DNA of 64,000 nt. Origin: Geomonas ferrireducens. Lineage in GTDB: Bacteria > Desulfobacterota > Desulfuromonadia > Geobacterales > Geobacteraceae. Positions 33,547-41,701 of this stretch are shown in pieces. The notes beneath the pieces were generated by a model, which ran no database searches, was not told the origin of the DNA, and saw nothing but the letters and a program-made list of their open reading frames with translations. The translations under genes were made by a program, and so were the position numbers. How positions within the stretch are numbered: the first letter of the stretch is position 1; each line of letters begins with the position of its first letter. Where the stretch lies: assembly GCF_004917065.1 (NCBI RefSeq), contig NZ_SSYA01000002.1:1535555-1599554 (forward strand). The letters run 5' to 3'.

Positions 33547-35082
33547 TTACTTCTTCATCCCTGCGTACTTCAGTGCGTTCTCAGCCGCGATGCGGCCCGA
33601 GTTGATGGCGTAGCCCGCGGTGCCCCCGCCGAGGAGGAGGTCGTAGCTGTCGCCGTACATCCCGCCGGAGTCGGTGCCGACCGCGTAGAGACCCGGGATC
33701 GGCTCACCCTTCGCGTTCAGCGCCTCGGTGTTGCCGCTGATCTTCACGCCGCCCAGGGTCCCAAGGTGACGCGGCAGCAGTTTGACGGCGTAGAAGGGAC
33801 CGTTCGCGATGGGGCGGAGGTACTTGGACTTCTTGTTGAACTGGCTGTCCTCACGCACGGCGGCGGACTTGTTCATGGTCTCGACGCTCGCCTTCAGGAT
33901 CTTGGGATCCATGTTGAGCTGCTTTGCGAGGTCCTCGATGGTGTTAGCCTTGAAGGCGAAGCCGCGCTTTCTCGCGAGTTCCTTGTTGAAGGACTCGTCG
34001 AACTTCACGAGCTTCGTGCCCTGGAGAACCCACTCGCCCAGCGGCATTTCGATCCCCTTCTCGACGGCCTGCTTCCTGGTCGTCTCATCGAAGATGGAGT
34101 AGGCGGTGCCGCCGATCCTGGTGATGGCGTTGCCGGCATAGGGCCAGAACTCGACGCTCGACTCGTCAACGTAGCGCTCGCCGCGCGGAGTGACCCAGAA
34201 GTAGGGCTGCACCGCGAGGGCGATCATCTGGTCGGCCGGGTGGAAGCCCGGAAGACCGGGACGGTAGGCCTCAACGGTCCCCATACCTTCGAGCTGGGCG
34301 CCGACCTTCTGCGCCATCTGGATGCCGTCGCCGTCCTTGCCGATGTTGCCGACCGGGATCACCTCCGGGTACTCGACGTACTTCTTCATCATCTCCTTGT
34401 TGTTGGCGAAGCCGCCGGTCGCGACGATCACCGCCTTGGACCTGATCTTCAGCGTTTCACCCGACTTCTCCTTGGCCACCACGCCGACCACCTTGCCGTT
34501 GTCGGTGATCAGCTCGGTGCCCGGGGTTTCGAGGAGGATCTTCCCGCCGTGATCGATCACGTACTTCTCGAACACGTTGATCATCCTCTGGCAGTGGAAA
34601 TCCCTCGGGTTTTTATCCGGGTAGTCCGGGCCGGGGGCGATCACGTGCCAGGTGAGCGGGCCGCCGAAGCCGCCGACGCCGACGTACTCGATCTTCACGC
34701 CGAGGTCGTCAAGCCAGTCGATGGTCTCGGCGGACTTGTCCACGAAGTTCTTGGCGAGCGCGCCGTTCGCCTTCCAGTGGCTGTAGTTCATGATCAGCTT
34801 GAAGGCGAAGTCCTTGTTGACGTCGATGCCGATGCGCTTTTGCGGCTTGCTCTCCGCCGCGAAGACCCCCTCGCAGAAGCTGCCGGTGCCGCCTACTTTT
34901 GCCTGCTTCTCGAGAACGACCACCTTGGCGCCCAGCTGCAGCGCCTCGACCGCGGCCGCCAGGCCGGAAGTGCCGGCGCCCACCACAACTACGTCGGTGT
35001 TCATCTCTTTCTCAGCCAGGGCCGGTGCGGCGAAGGCGAGAACGGCGACGAACACCATCGCGATACCACGAACTCTTCTCAT
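33547..35082 (-). CDS. Periplasmic flavoprotein reductase (flavocytochrome c / fumarate reductase-like, heme-free)
   Basis: 511 residues. Sec signal (MRRVRGIAMVFVAVLAFAAPALA), then FAD-binding VVVVGAGTSGLAAAVEAL and VVVLEKQAKVGGTGSF. RGERYVDESSVEF and a catalytic-type His in LPRHLGTLGGVKI follow, and the closing GLYAVGTDSGGMYGDSYDLLL motif with NSGRIAAENA. It matches the flavin domain of flavocytochrome c enzymes (fumarate, urocanate and methacrylate reductases) but has no heme motifs. Electrons would come from the tetraheme cytochrome encoded just upstream. The usual 'HG-NRLGG' block with the catalytic Arg is replaced by YGDSYDLLLGGG, so the substrate is probably not fumarate. The start follows GGAGG at 35087-35091. 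Confidence 0.88.
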   Translation of the reverse strand: MRRVRGIAMVFVAVLAFAAPALAEKEMNTDVVVVGAGTSGLAAAVEALQLGAKVVVLEKQAKVGGTGSFCEGVFAAESKPQKRIGIDVNKDFAFKLIMNYSHWKANGALAKNFVDKSAETIDWLDDLGVKIEYVGVGGFGGPLTWHVIAPGPDYPDKNPRDFHCQRMINVFEKYVIDHGGKILLETPGTELITDNGKVVGVVAKEKSGETLKIRSKAVIVATGGFANNKEMMKKYVEYPEVIPVGNIGKDGDGIQMAQKVGAQLEGMGTVEAYRPGLPGFHPADQMIALAVQPYFWVTPRGERYVDESSVEFWPYAGNAITRIGGTAYSIFDETTRKQAVEKGIEMPLGEWVLQGTKLVKFDESFNKELARKRGFAFKANTIEDLAKQLNMDPKILKASVETMNKSAAVREDSQFNKKSKYLRPIANGPFYAVKLLPRHLGTLGGVKISGNTEALNAKGEPIPGLYAVGTDSGGMYGDSYDLLLGGGTAGYAINSGRIAAENALKYAGMKK

Positions 35083-35154
35083 CGATTCCTCCATTAGATG
35101 CCCCGCTTGCGGGGTTGGTGAGACGCGGCGTTGCCGCGTACTTTAGGGTCCGGG

Positions 35155-35502
35155 CTACTTGTCCTTGAATTCGAAATCGCTGTGGCACTCCAGGCAGAGG
35201 TACTCCGAAGGGGCGTGCACCTTGTGGCACTTAAGGCATGCCATCCGCCCGAGGTGCGAGTCGTGCGGGTTGTTGTGCATCGCCTTGGTGCGCTCGGCCA
35301 TCTTGTCGTATCCGCCATGACATTCGAGGCATGCCGCCACTTCCGCGGCTGCCGTCGGCTTATCCGTCTTGTGGCAGTCGGCGCAGCCCAGTCCTTCCGA
35401 GGCGTGCTTACCCTTGATGGTCGCCCCCTGCGCCGGCATGAGATTTCCCCACGCGCCGAGCGCCGCCAGAAGCGACAGGGATACGAGAACTTTCTTCTTC
35501 AC
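35155..35502 (-). CDS. Small periplasmic tetraheme cytochrome c
   Basis: 115 residues. Start GTG at 35502, chosen because GGGAGG sits 6 bases ahead and a signal peptide begins there (KKKVLVSLSLLAALGAWG...AQGA). Four CxxCH sites: GCADCH, ACLECH, ACLKCH and LCLECH, with extra His for bis-His ligation. It resembles the heme domain of flavocytochrome c3 and the separate cytochrome subunits of split systems. It is first in the operon, followed by the flavoprotein, so it most likely passes electrons from the inner-membrane quinol pathway to that enzyme. Confidence 0.9.
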   Translation of the reverse strand: MKKKVLVSLSLLAALGAWGNLMPAQGATIKGKHASEGLGCADCHKTDKPTAAAEVAACLECHGGYDKMAERTKAMHNNPHDSHLGRMACLKCHKVHAPSEYLCLECHSDFEFKDK

Positions 35503-35605
35503 TTGAACCTCCCATTGTTTTTGTAGGTTTTGGGAACGCGCCGGACCGCGCATCCTTCCCGGAACCCGCCCGGTCTGGCAGAAAACGTGCTTGTTACGTG
35601 GGAAT

Positions 35606-35621
35606 AGCAGCGAACGTGCCA
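35606..35621 (-). promoter_or_regulatory. Sigma-54 (-24/-12) promoter of the cytochrome-flavoprotein operon
   Basis: On the minus strand: TGGCAC-GTTCG-CTGCT, against consensus TGGCAC-N5-TTGCT; one mismatch, with GG and GC exactly 10 bases apart. Transcription would start near 35595, about 90 bases before the cytochrome GTG. The divergent gene encodes a sigma-54 activator, which strongly supports the call. Confidence 0.8.
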
Positions 35622-35657
35622 CGGATAAACAAATGAGATATCGGTGCGTTACGAGAT

Positions 35658-35697
35658 TGATACGTATACAACGAGGAAATTGCCTATCATTATGATA
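35658..35697. promoter_or_regulatory. Candidate activator-binding palindromes (UAS)
   Basis: Two inverted repeats lie 65-100 bases upstream of the expected sigma-54 start: GATACGTATAC (centre ATACGTAT, 35660-35667) and TATCATTATGATA (35685-35697, perfect around one central base). They sit between the divergent promoters, where a XylR/DmpR-type activator would bind. Confidence 0.4.
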
Positions 35698-35737
35698 TGG
35701 TCTCTTATTATTATGGTAGGCGTGCAAGGAGGCGGGG

Positions 35738-37369
35738 ATGCAATCGACGGATCTGGATTTACGCGAGCTACTTTCCTTTCGTCCCGACGGGGGGACGATG
35801 TTCTTCATGGGGCGCAGGGTGCTCCTCTTCGACGCCGTCGCGCTCGGGCTTTTGCGCAAGGAGCTGATCGACTCGCTCGGGACAGCGGCGGCCAGGAGCA
35901 TCCTGACCCGGTTCGGCTACACGCACGGCATGAGGACGGCGGAGAGTCTCAAGATGGAGTTTCCGGATCTCTTCGCCGACAGCTGGACCGGCCCCAAGCT
36001 GCACATGCTGCAGGGGATGGTCCGCGTCGAGGAAAACCAGCGCAGCGACGGCGCGGACGGGGAGCCGAAGGTACAGTCCTTCTGGTACGACTCCTACGAG
36101 GTGGAGCAGCATCTGTTGCATCTCGGGCTCTCGGAGGAGCCGGTCTGCTGGACCCTGACCGGGTTCGCAAGCGGCTACGTATCTTACTGGGCGGGGGAGA
36201 AGGTCTATTTCATCGAGGACCGCTGCTGCGGCAAGGGGGACGCGGTCTGTCACGTGGAGGGGCGCACCAGGGAACAGTGGGGCGAGGCGCTCGAGCCGCA
36301 CCTACCCTACTTCGAGTCGGAAAGCGGCGACGAGGTGTTCCAGAACCTGGCTAAAGCTTTGCGGGAAACGGAGGAGCGCCTGAAAAAGCAGCGGCGCCAG
36401 ATGTCCTGCCTGAGCGCGCCAACCGAGGAGGTCGGCTGCATCACGGCGCGCTCGAACGCCATGCGGCGTGTGGTTGAGCTGACGCGCCGCATCGCGAGGG
36501 TCGACTCCTCGGTCATCGTGACCGGCGAGAGCGGCGCGGGGAAGGAGCGCATCGCGCGCCTCATCCACGAGGAGTCGGCGCGCACCGGGCGCCCTTTCGT
36601 GGCGGTGAACTGTGGCGCTCTCACCGAAACGCTCCTTGAGAGCGAGCTCTTCGGACACGTGAAGGGGGCCTTCACCGGTGCGGACCGCGACAAGATGGGG
36701 CTGATCGAGGCGGCCCACGGCGGGACGCTATTTCTGGACGAGATAGGGGAGGTCTCCCCGGCGATGCAAGTGAAGCTTCTGCGCGTGTTGCAGGAGCGCG
36801 AGGTACGGCGTGTGGGAGAGAACGTCTCGCGGCCGGTGGACATCCGGGTGGTCGCCGCCACGAACCGCAACCTTTCGGACGAGGTGAGCAATGGCAACTT
36901 CAGGCGCGACCTCTACTACCGACTGCGCGTGATCGAGGTGCGCGTCCCCCCGCTTCGTGAGCGCAACGAGGACATCCTACCGCTCGCGCGCATCTTTCTG
37001 GAGCAGGCCTCAAGGCGCGCGGGACGCAAGGTGACCGGCTTCACCCCGAAGGCGGCGGACCAGCTCCTGCGCTACACCTGGCCCGGAAACGTGCGGGAAC
37101 TGCAGAACGCCGTGGAGCATGCCGTGGCGCTTTGCGAGGACAGCAGGGCGGACCTGGAGGACCTTCCCGAGGAGCTGAGGTCGGCGCTGCCGCGCGCGGG
37201 GATCGTCGAATCGGTGCGCCCGCTCGAGGAGGTGGAGCGGGAATATATCCTCGCGGCGCTCAGAGCCACCGGCAACAACAAGGCGCGCACCGCATCGGAG
37301 CTCAACATAGGCGTCGCCACCCTCTACAGGAAGCTCGCCGACTACGAGAAGCAGGGCTTCCTCCCCTAG
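35738..37369 (+). CDS. Sigma-54-dependent activator with XylR_N and V4R sensor domains
   Basis: 543 residues. XylR_N domain (about 10-110). V4R domain (about 115-190) with Cys137, Cys163/164 and Cys171 for metal. AAA+ domain with Walker A GESGAGKE (263-270), GAFTGA (310-315, the sigma-54 contact) and Walker B TLFLDEIG. Fis-type HTH at the C-terminus (NNKARTASELNIGVATLYRKL). XylR/DmpR relatives bind small organic, often aromatic, effectors directly in this sensor. AAGGAGG lies 8 bases before the ATG. It is divergent from the cytochrome-flavoprotein operon, its probable target. Confidence 0.93.
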   Translation: MQSTDLDLRELLSFRPDGGTMFFMGRRVLLFDAVALGLLRKELIDSLGTAAARSILTRFGYTHGMRTAESLKMEFPDLFADSWTGPKLHMLQGMVRVEENQRSDGADGEPKVQSFWYDSYEVEQHLLHLGLSEEPVCWTLTGFASGYVSYWAGEKVYFIEDRCCGKGDAVCHVEGRTREQWGEALEPHLPYFESESGDEVFQNLAKALRETEERLKKQRRQMSCLSAPTEEVGCITARSNAMRRVVELTRRIARVDSSVIVTGESGAGKERIARLIHEESARTGRPFVAVNCGALTETLLESELFGHVKGAFTGADRDKMGLIEAAHGGTLFLDEIGEVSPAMQVKLLRVLQEREVRRVGENVSRPVDIRVVAATNRNLSDEVSNGNFRRDLYYRLRVIEVRVPPLRERNEDILPLARIFLEQASRRAGRKVTGFTPKAADQLLRYTWPGNVRELQNAVEHAVALCEDSRADLEDLPEELRSALPRAGIVESVRPLEEVEREYILAALRATGNNKARTASELNIGVATLYRKLADYEKQGFLP

Positions 37370-37443
37370 CGCGCGGCGGGAAAGTTCTTGCCCCCGGGCC
37401 CCAAAGAGTGTAAGAAGGACCTCTTTTTTCGGGAGGGTTACTT

Positions 37444-39720
37444 TTGACCATGCACGCGACAGATACACAGGAACTCTTTGAAATCGTTGTAGAAGAAAGC
37501 GGGCTGCCGCGCAGGGGCGTGCTCGCCACGGTGGCTCTTTTGAACGAAGGGGGCACCGTCCCCTTCATCGCGCGTTACCGTAAGGAGCAGACCGGCGAAC
37601 TGGACGAGGTGCAGATCCGCGAGATCGAGGACCTGCTCGCCTACCACCGTGAACTGGCCGAGCGCAAGGCGACGGTGCTCAAAAGCATCGAGGAGCAGGG
37701 AAAGCTCACCCCCGAGCTCTCCGCCCGCATCGCCACCTGCCGGAAGAAGACCGAACTCGAGGATCTCTACCTACCCTACAAGCCGAAGCGCCGCACCAAG
37801 GCGACCATCGCGCGCGAGCGCGGCCTGGAGCCGCTCGCCCAGTTGGTTCTCGCCCAGGAACTCACCACCGGGACGGCCGCCGAAGCTGCGGCCCCCTTCG
37901 TGAACGCCGAACTCGGTGTGGCCGACGCGGACGCGGCGCTCGAAGGCGCCTCGCACATCATCGCGGAACAGCTTTCCGAGGACGCCGACCGGCGCGCCAT
38001 GGTGCGCGACCTCACCCGCGGGGAGGGGATCTTCTCTTCCCAACTCCTGGGCGAGGGGGCGGACCGCGAAGGCAAGTTCAAGATGTATTACGAATACCAG
38101 GAGTCTCTCAAAACGATCCCGTCGCACCGCATGCTGGCGATGCGCCGCGGCGAGAAGGAGGAGGTCCTGCGCCTCAACCTCCTGGCGCCCGAAGAGGAGA
38201 TCGTTGCGCGCCTGAAGGGGGGGCTCGTCAAACGCGAGAGCGTCTTCAAGGGTGTGCTGGAAGCGGTGGCCCTCGATGCCTACAAGAGGCTCATCGCCCC
38301 CTCCATCGAGGTGGAGCTGAGGCTCGAGGCGAAGACGAAGGCGGACGAGGCGGCCATCGCCGTCTTCGCGCAGAACCTTAGAAACCTCCTTCTGCTCCCC
38401 CCCGCCGGGGGAAGGCGCGTCCTCGGTGTCGACCCGGGGCTGCGGACCGGCTGCAAGCTCGCCGCCATCGGCGAGACCGGGACCTTCCTTGAACATTCGA
38501 CCATTTACCCGCACACCGGCGGCCCGAAGGCGGAGAGCGCCGGGGCGGAACTGCTGCGCCTCATCGAGCGTCACGACCTGCGTCTGATTGCCATCGGCAA
38601 CGGCACCGGCGGGCGCGAGACCGAGGTGTTCGTGCGCGAGACGCTGCGCGCGGCCGGGGTGAAGGCCGAAACGGTGATGGTGAACGAGGCGGGCGCCTCG
38701 ATCTACTCGGCGTCGGAGATCGCGCGCGAGGAGTTCCCGGAGCTGGACCTCACCGTCCGCGGCGCCATCTCCATCGGCCGCAGGCTGCAGGATCCGCTGG
38801 CGGAGCTCGTTAAGATCGACCCGAAGAGCATTGGGGTCGGGCAGTACCAGCACGACGTGAACCAGTCGCTATTGAAGAAGGCGCTCGACGCGGTGGTGGA
38901 GTCCTGCGTCAACTACGTCGGCGTCGACCTGAACAGCGCGTCATGGGCGCTTCTCTCCTACGTCGCGGGCATCTCGGAGAGCCAGGGGCGCGCCATCGTG
39001 AAATACCGCGACGAGAACGGCGCCTTCCCGACCAGGCAGGCGCTGCTCAAGGTGCCGCGCTTCGGACCGAAGGCGTTCGAGCAGGCGGCGGGCTTTCTGC
39101 GCATCCGCGGCGGCGACAACCCGCTCGACAACACTGCGGTGCACCCGGAGAACTATGTGGTCGTGGAAAAGATGGCGGCGGACCTGGGGGTCACCGTGGC
39201 GCAGCTCGCCGCCGATGCCGGGCTTTGCGCCGGGATCAAGCTCGAGCGCTACGTCACCGAGGTCATCGGCCTTCCGACCCTGAAGGACATCCTGGCCGAG
39301 CTTAAAAAGCCGGGGCGCGACCCGCGCGAGCAGTTCCAGACTGCGACCTTCAGGGAAGACGTCGTCACCATAGCCGACCTGAAAGAGGGGATGATCCTGC
39401 AGGGGGTGGTGACCAACGTGGCCGCTTTCGGCGCCTTCGTCGACATCGGGGTGCACCAGGACGGCCTCGTGCACGTAAGCCAGCTCTCGCACCGCTACTG
39501 CAAGGACCCGAACGAGGCGGTGAAGGTCGGCGAGATCGTGAAGGTGAAGGTGCTCTCCGCCGACCCGCAGACGAAGCGGGTCTCACTCTCCATAAAGCAG
39601 GCCGAGCCGGAGAAGGCGCAAAAGGGTGCGGCGCCGAAGGGACAGCCAAAGGCAAGGGAGCAGAAACCGGCCAATGACGCGTCCGCATGGGAGCGGGCGG
39701 GGTTCAGGGTTAAGAAGTAA
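37444..39720 (+). CDS. tex: Tex-family S1 RNA-binding protein
   Basis: 758 residues, usual for Tex. In order: N-terminal helical region (PFIARYRKEQTGELDEVQIRE in two parts: PFIARYRKEQTG, ELDEVQ), YqgF/RNase H-like core (RVLGVDPGLRTGCKLAAI), helix-hairpin-helix repeats (SYVAGISESQGRAIVKYR; FGPKAFEQAAGFLRI), and a C-terminal S1 domain (GMILQGVVTNVAAFGAFVDIG). Cytoplasmic nucleic-acid binder acting with transcription elongation. TTG 37444 lies 7 bases from GGAGGG and ATG 37450 lies 13 bases, so either could be the start. The C-terminal tail is basic. Confidence 0.95.
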   Translation: MTMHATDTQELFEIVVEESGLPRRGVLATVALLNEGGTVPFIARYRKEQTGELDEVQIREIEDLLAYHRELAERKATVLKSIEEQGKLTPELSARIATCRKKTELEDLYLPYKPKRRTKATIARERGLEPLAQLVLAQELTTGTAAEAAAPFVNAELGVADADAALEGASHIIAEQLSEDADRRAMVRDLTRGEGIFSSQLLGEGADREGKFKMYYEYQESLKTIPSHRMLAMRRGEKEEVLRLNLLAPEEEIVARLKGGLVKRESVFKGVLEAVALDAYKRLIAPSIEVELRLEAKTKADEAAIAVFAQNLRNLLLLPPAGGRRVLGVDPGLRTGCKLAAIGETGTFLEHSTIYPHTGGPKAESAGAELLRLIERHDLRLIAIGNGTGGRETEVFVRETLRAAGVKAETVMVNEAGASIYSASEIAREEFPELDLTVRGAISIGRRLQDPLAELVKIDPKSIGVGQYQHDVNQSLLKKALDAVVESCVNYVGVDLNSASWALLSYVAGISESQGRAIVKYRDENGAFPTRQALLKVPRFGPKAFEQAAGFLRIRGGDNPLDNTAVHPENYVVVEKMAADLGVTVAQLAADAGLCAGIKLERYVTEVIGLPTLKDILAELKKPGRDPREQFQTATFREDVVTIADLKEGMILQGVVTNVAAFGAFVDIGVHQDGLVHVSQLSHRYCKDPNEAVKVGEIVKVKVLSADPQTKRVSLSIKQAEPEKAQKGAAPKGQPKAREQKPANDASAWERAGFRVKK

Positions 39721-39765
39721 GGGATGGAGGGCAAGACGAGGTGGGGGGACAGCTGTGCCAACGAA

Positions 39766-39812
39766 AGGCAAATCCCCCCTGTCCCCCCTTCGCAAAGGGG
39801 GGAACCTTTAGG
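39766..39812. repeat. CCCCTTCGCAAAGGGG repeat copy
   Basis: A short copy without expansion: AAATCCCCCCTGTCCCCCCT then TCGCAAAGGGGGGAACC, forming a strong stem 50 bases after tex. The conserved tail is absent. Confidence 0.7.
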
Positions 39813-39871
39813 CATCCTTCATCCTTTCGAGCGAACACACTTTCGGTTCCTCCGTAATTCTCGGATGAACA

Positions 39872-39910
39872 AAAAAAGGGGCTGCCGGATCATTCCGACA
39901 GCCCCTTTCT
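39872..39910. terminator. Bidirectional terminator between tex and the zinc-ribbon gene
   Basis: AAAAAAAGGGGCTG...CAGCCCCTTTCT with an inner CCGGA/TCCG-type stem. The A-run on the left and T-rich right flank allow use by both convergent transcripts. Confidence 0.85.
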
Positions 39911-39938
39911 CATTTTGATAAACAGCGTGCTTTTCGTA

Positions 39939-40385
39939 TCAGCAGGCGCTCCTCAGGAGCTTGCGACCGCTCTTGAAGACGACCTCGACCTTGCCGGACT
40001 GGCAGGCGGCGACGACGCCGGTGCCGAAAACGGGATGGGCGATCAGCGTGTTCGGCTTAAACTTTCCGTCCATGCTGTACGTTACAGCCAGGTCCGGATC
40101 GAGCGGTTCGATCATCGCTTCCCAGATCGCCTCATCCGAGACGGCCGGGGCCTTTGCCGCCCTGGTGCGCGGCGTCTTCGCCACTTTTTCAGCCTTTACT
40201 CCCTTCACTGCGGCGGCCTTTGGTTCTTTCGCGGGACGATGGTTGTGCTCGCTGCCACAGGTGTTGCATTTAACCCGCACCACCTGTCCCCCCACCATCG
40301 CCACGATGGTGTGGTTCAAGAGCGCCTTGCAACGCGTGCACTGCGAATCAACCATATCTCCTGCCGTTAAAGTTCTTCTTTCCAT
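39939..40385 (-). CDS. Zinc-ribbon protein with CarD-like C-terminal motif (148 aa)
   Basis: N-terminal zinc ribbon with Cys16, Cys19, Cys40 and Cys43 (CTRC...CNTC). A basic Ala/Lys/Pro linker follows (about 50-80). The C-terminal part contains HPVFGTGVV and KVEVVFKSGRKLL, the short SH3-like motif seen in CarD-type and related proteins. It could bind nucleic acid or RNA polymerase, but nothing proves it. GGGAGG precedes the ATG. Single gene, converging on tex across the shared terminator. Confidence 0.7.
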   Translation of the reverse strand: MERRTLTAGDMVDSQCTRCKALLNHTIVAMVGGQVVRVKCNTCGSEHNHRPAKEPKAAAVKGVKAEKVAKTPRTRAAKAPAVSDEAIWEAMIEPLDPDLAVTYSMDGKFKPNTLIAHPVFGTGVVAACQSGKVEVVFKSGRKLLRSAC

Positions 40386-40415
40386 TGGGCCTCCCTGACC
40401 TTTTTATGCTCAAAC

Positions 40416-40450
40416 AAAAAGGGCTTAACCGAGGCGGCTAAACCCTTTCC
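40416..40450 (-). terminator. Probable terminator of the PAP2 gene
   Basis: On the minus strand AAAGGG-TTTA...TTAA-CCCTTTTTG: a 6-bp outer stem plus TTA/TAA, followed by TTTTTGTTTG. It faces the minus-strand transcript from 40638, which is 190 bases upstream; that interval holds no gene. Confidence 0.65.
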
Positions 40451-40637
40451 ATGCGTTATCTGAGTGCGGTGCTCCCTGCTCCGCCATCTGCTACGTATCG
40501 TTGGTTTAACGTTGACTATTTCCTTGATGTGCCGTTGAAATATAAGGGATTTCGGCTTCGGATGCAAGGGAAAAAGCAGGCGCAAAAGCCGCACCTGACG
40601 CGGCGCCGCGGGCGAAGTGGCCGTATACGAAAGCTAT

Positions 40638-41318
40638 TTACGAGGTGGCGCCGCCGGGGTCCTGCTTTCTGAAGAGCCAGTGGAAAAGGACGATCTCCAG
40701 CAGGACGCCGAGATAGGCGCCGGCAAGGACGTCGCTCAGGAAATGGTAGTTCGTGGTGACCAGGGCGAGCCCGAGCAGTACCCCGGTGACGGTCACCAAG
40801 ATGCGGCTGCCGGGATAGAAGCGCCACAAAACGGCGAGGAGTGCGGTGATCACGATCATGTGTCCGGAAGGAAACCCCTCGCAGTGCTCCTTCATCTGGA
40901 ACCAGTGGAAGCCGTAGATGCTTGGGTCGCGCAACCAGCAGCGCGTGTTGCTGCGTCCGAAGACGATTTTCAGCAGCGCCTTTGCCAGATAGGAGGATGG
41001 AGCGACCCAAAGCACCTCCCTGGCGAAGAGGGTGAGCCGATCGTAGATGGCGTGTCGGGAGCGACGTAGGTAGATCGCGAACGACCCTGCCATGGATATG
41101 AGCACCACGAACGAGAGCAGATCGGGAAGGTCAGAGGTAGTTCTGGACCAGTGGGCGTTGGCGTAGAGATAGTCCCTGACGAAGTGTGCAAGGGGGACGT
41201 CGAGGTAGAGGATGCAGAGGACGACGACCGGGGCAAGGAGCACCCCGGTCGTTATCATCCTTTTGATTGTCTGGTTGCTGGCATCGGGCATGCGGGTCCT
41301 GTACGGCGGAAGTGTCAA
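40638..41318 (-). CDS. PAP2-family membrane phosphatase
   Basis: 226 residues. Five to six membrane helices and the phosphatase triad in order: KALLKIVFGRSNTR (motif 1, with Arg but S instead of the usual RP), GFPSGHMIVITALL (motif 2, catalytic His), TTNYHFLSDVLAGAYLG (motif 3, His and Asp). Family members dephosphorylate lipid pyrophosphates such as undecaprenyl diphosphate or phosphatidic acid. The active site would face the periplasm. Monocistronic; terminator candidate at 40416. Confidence 0.88.
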   Translation of the reverse strand: MTLPPYRTRMPDASNQTIKRMITTGVLLAPVVVLCILYLDVPLAHFVRDYLYANAHWSRTTSDLPDLLSFVVLISMAGSFAIYLRRSRHAIYDRLTLFAREVLWVAPSSYLAKALLKIVFGRSNTRCWLRDPSIYGFHWFQMKEHCEGFPSGHMIVITALLAVLWRFYPGSRILVTVTGVLLGLALVTTNYHFLSDVLAGAYLGVLLEIVLFHWLFRKQDPGGATS

Positions 41319-41373
41319 ACAAGGCTACACGTAGCACAGGTCCGGTGCAACATGAAATACGTTATGCCGACGG

Positions 41374-41661
41374 CTAGTGCCCCTGCTTCAGACACTCCAG
41401 GCAGTTCCTGAAGGTGCAGATGCCGCAGGCGTGATGCATGAATACCGGTATGTCCTTCGCCTTTGCCACCTGCATCGCTTCGATCTTCACGCGATGCGAC
41501 ACCTTGTTGGTGAAGATGACCATGGCGTCGGCCTTTTTGAGTTTAGATGCTATGTTCGTTTCCGAGGTGCTGAAGAACTGCAGCGTCATCCCCGCACGTT
41601 GCGCCTCTTCCTGGTAGTGCTTACCCAAGCGATCCATCCCCCCGATCAGAGCTATGCACAT
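41374..41661 (-). CDS. DUF2325 protein (95 aa)
   Basis: Begins MCIALIGGMDRLGKHYQEEA and contains KKADAMVIFTNKVSHRVKI, the conserved layout of DUF2325, a small Rossmann-like family found in many anaerobes. The tail HHACGICTFRNCLECLKQG has four cysteines and two histidines suited to metal binding, which is a notable extension. Preceded by GGAGGGCG. It follows the DUF3793 gene by 40 bases on the same strand, downstream of a Fur box, so a role in iron homeostasis is likely but unproven. Confidence 0.8.
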   Translation of the reverse strand: MCIALIGGMDRLGKHYQEEAQRAGMTLQFFSTSETNIASKLKKADAMVIFTNKVSHRVKIEAMQVAKAKDIPVFMHHACGICTFRNCLECLKQGH

Positions 41662-41701
41662 AACGCCCTCCTGCCCGGCTTGCGGGCTTTGACATTCATT
41701 T

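Noticed and set aside
35576..35590. Plus-strand sigma-54-like site TGGCAGAAAACGTGC for the activator gene
   Set aside because: GG-N10-GC spacing fits, but two consensus positions differ, it is 150 bases from the start and lies downstream of the better minus-strand promoter.
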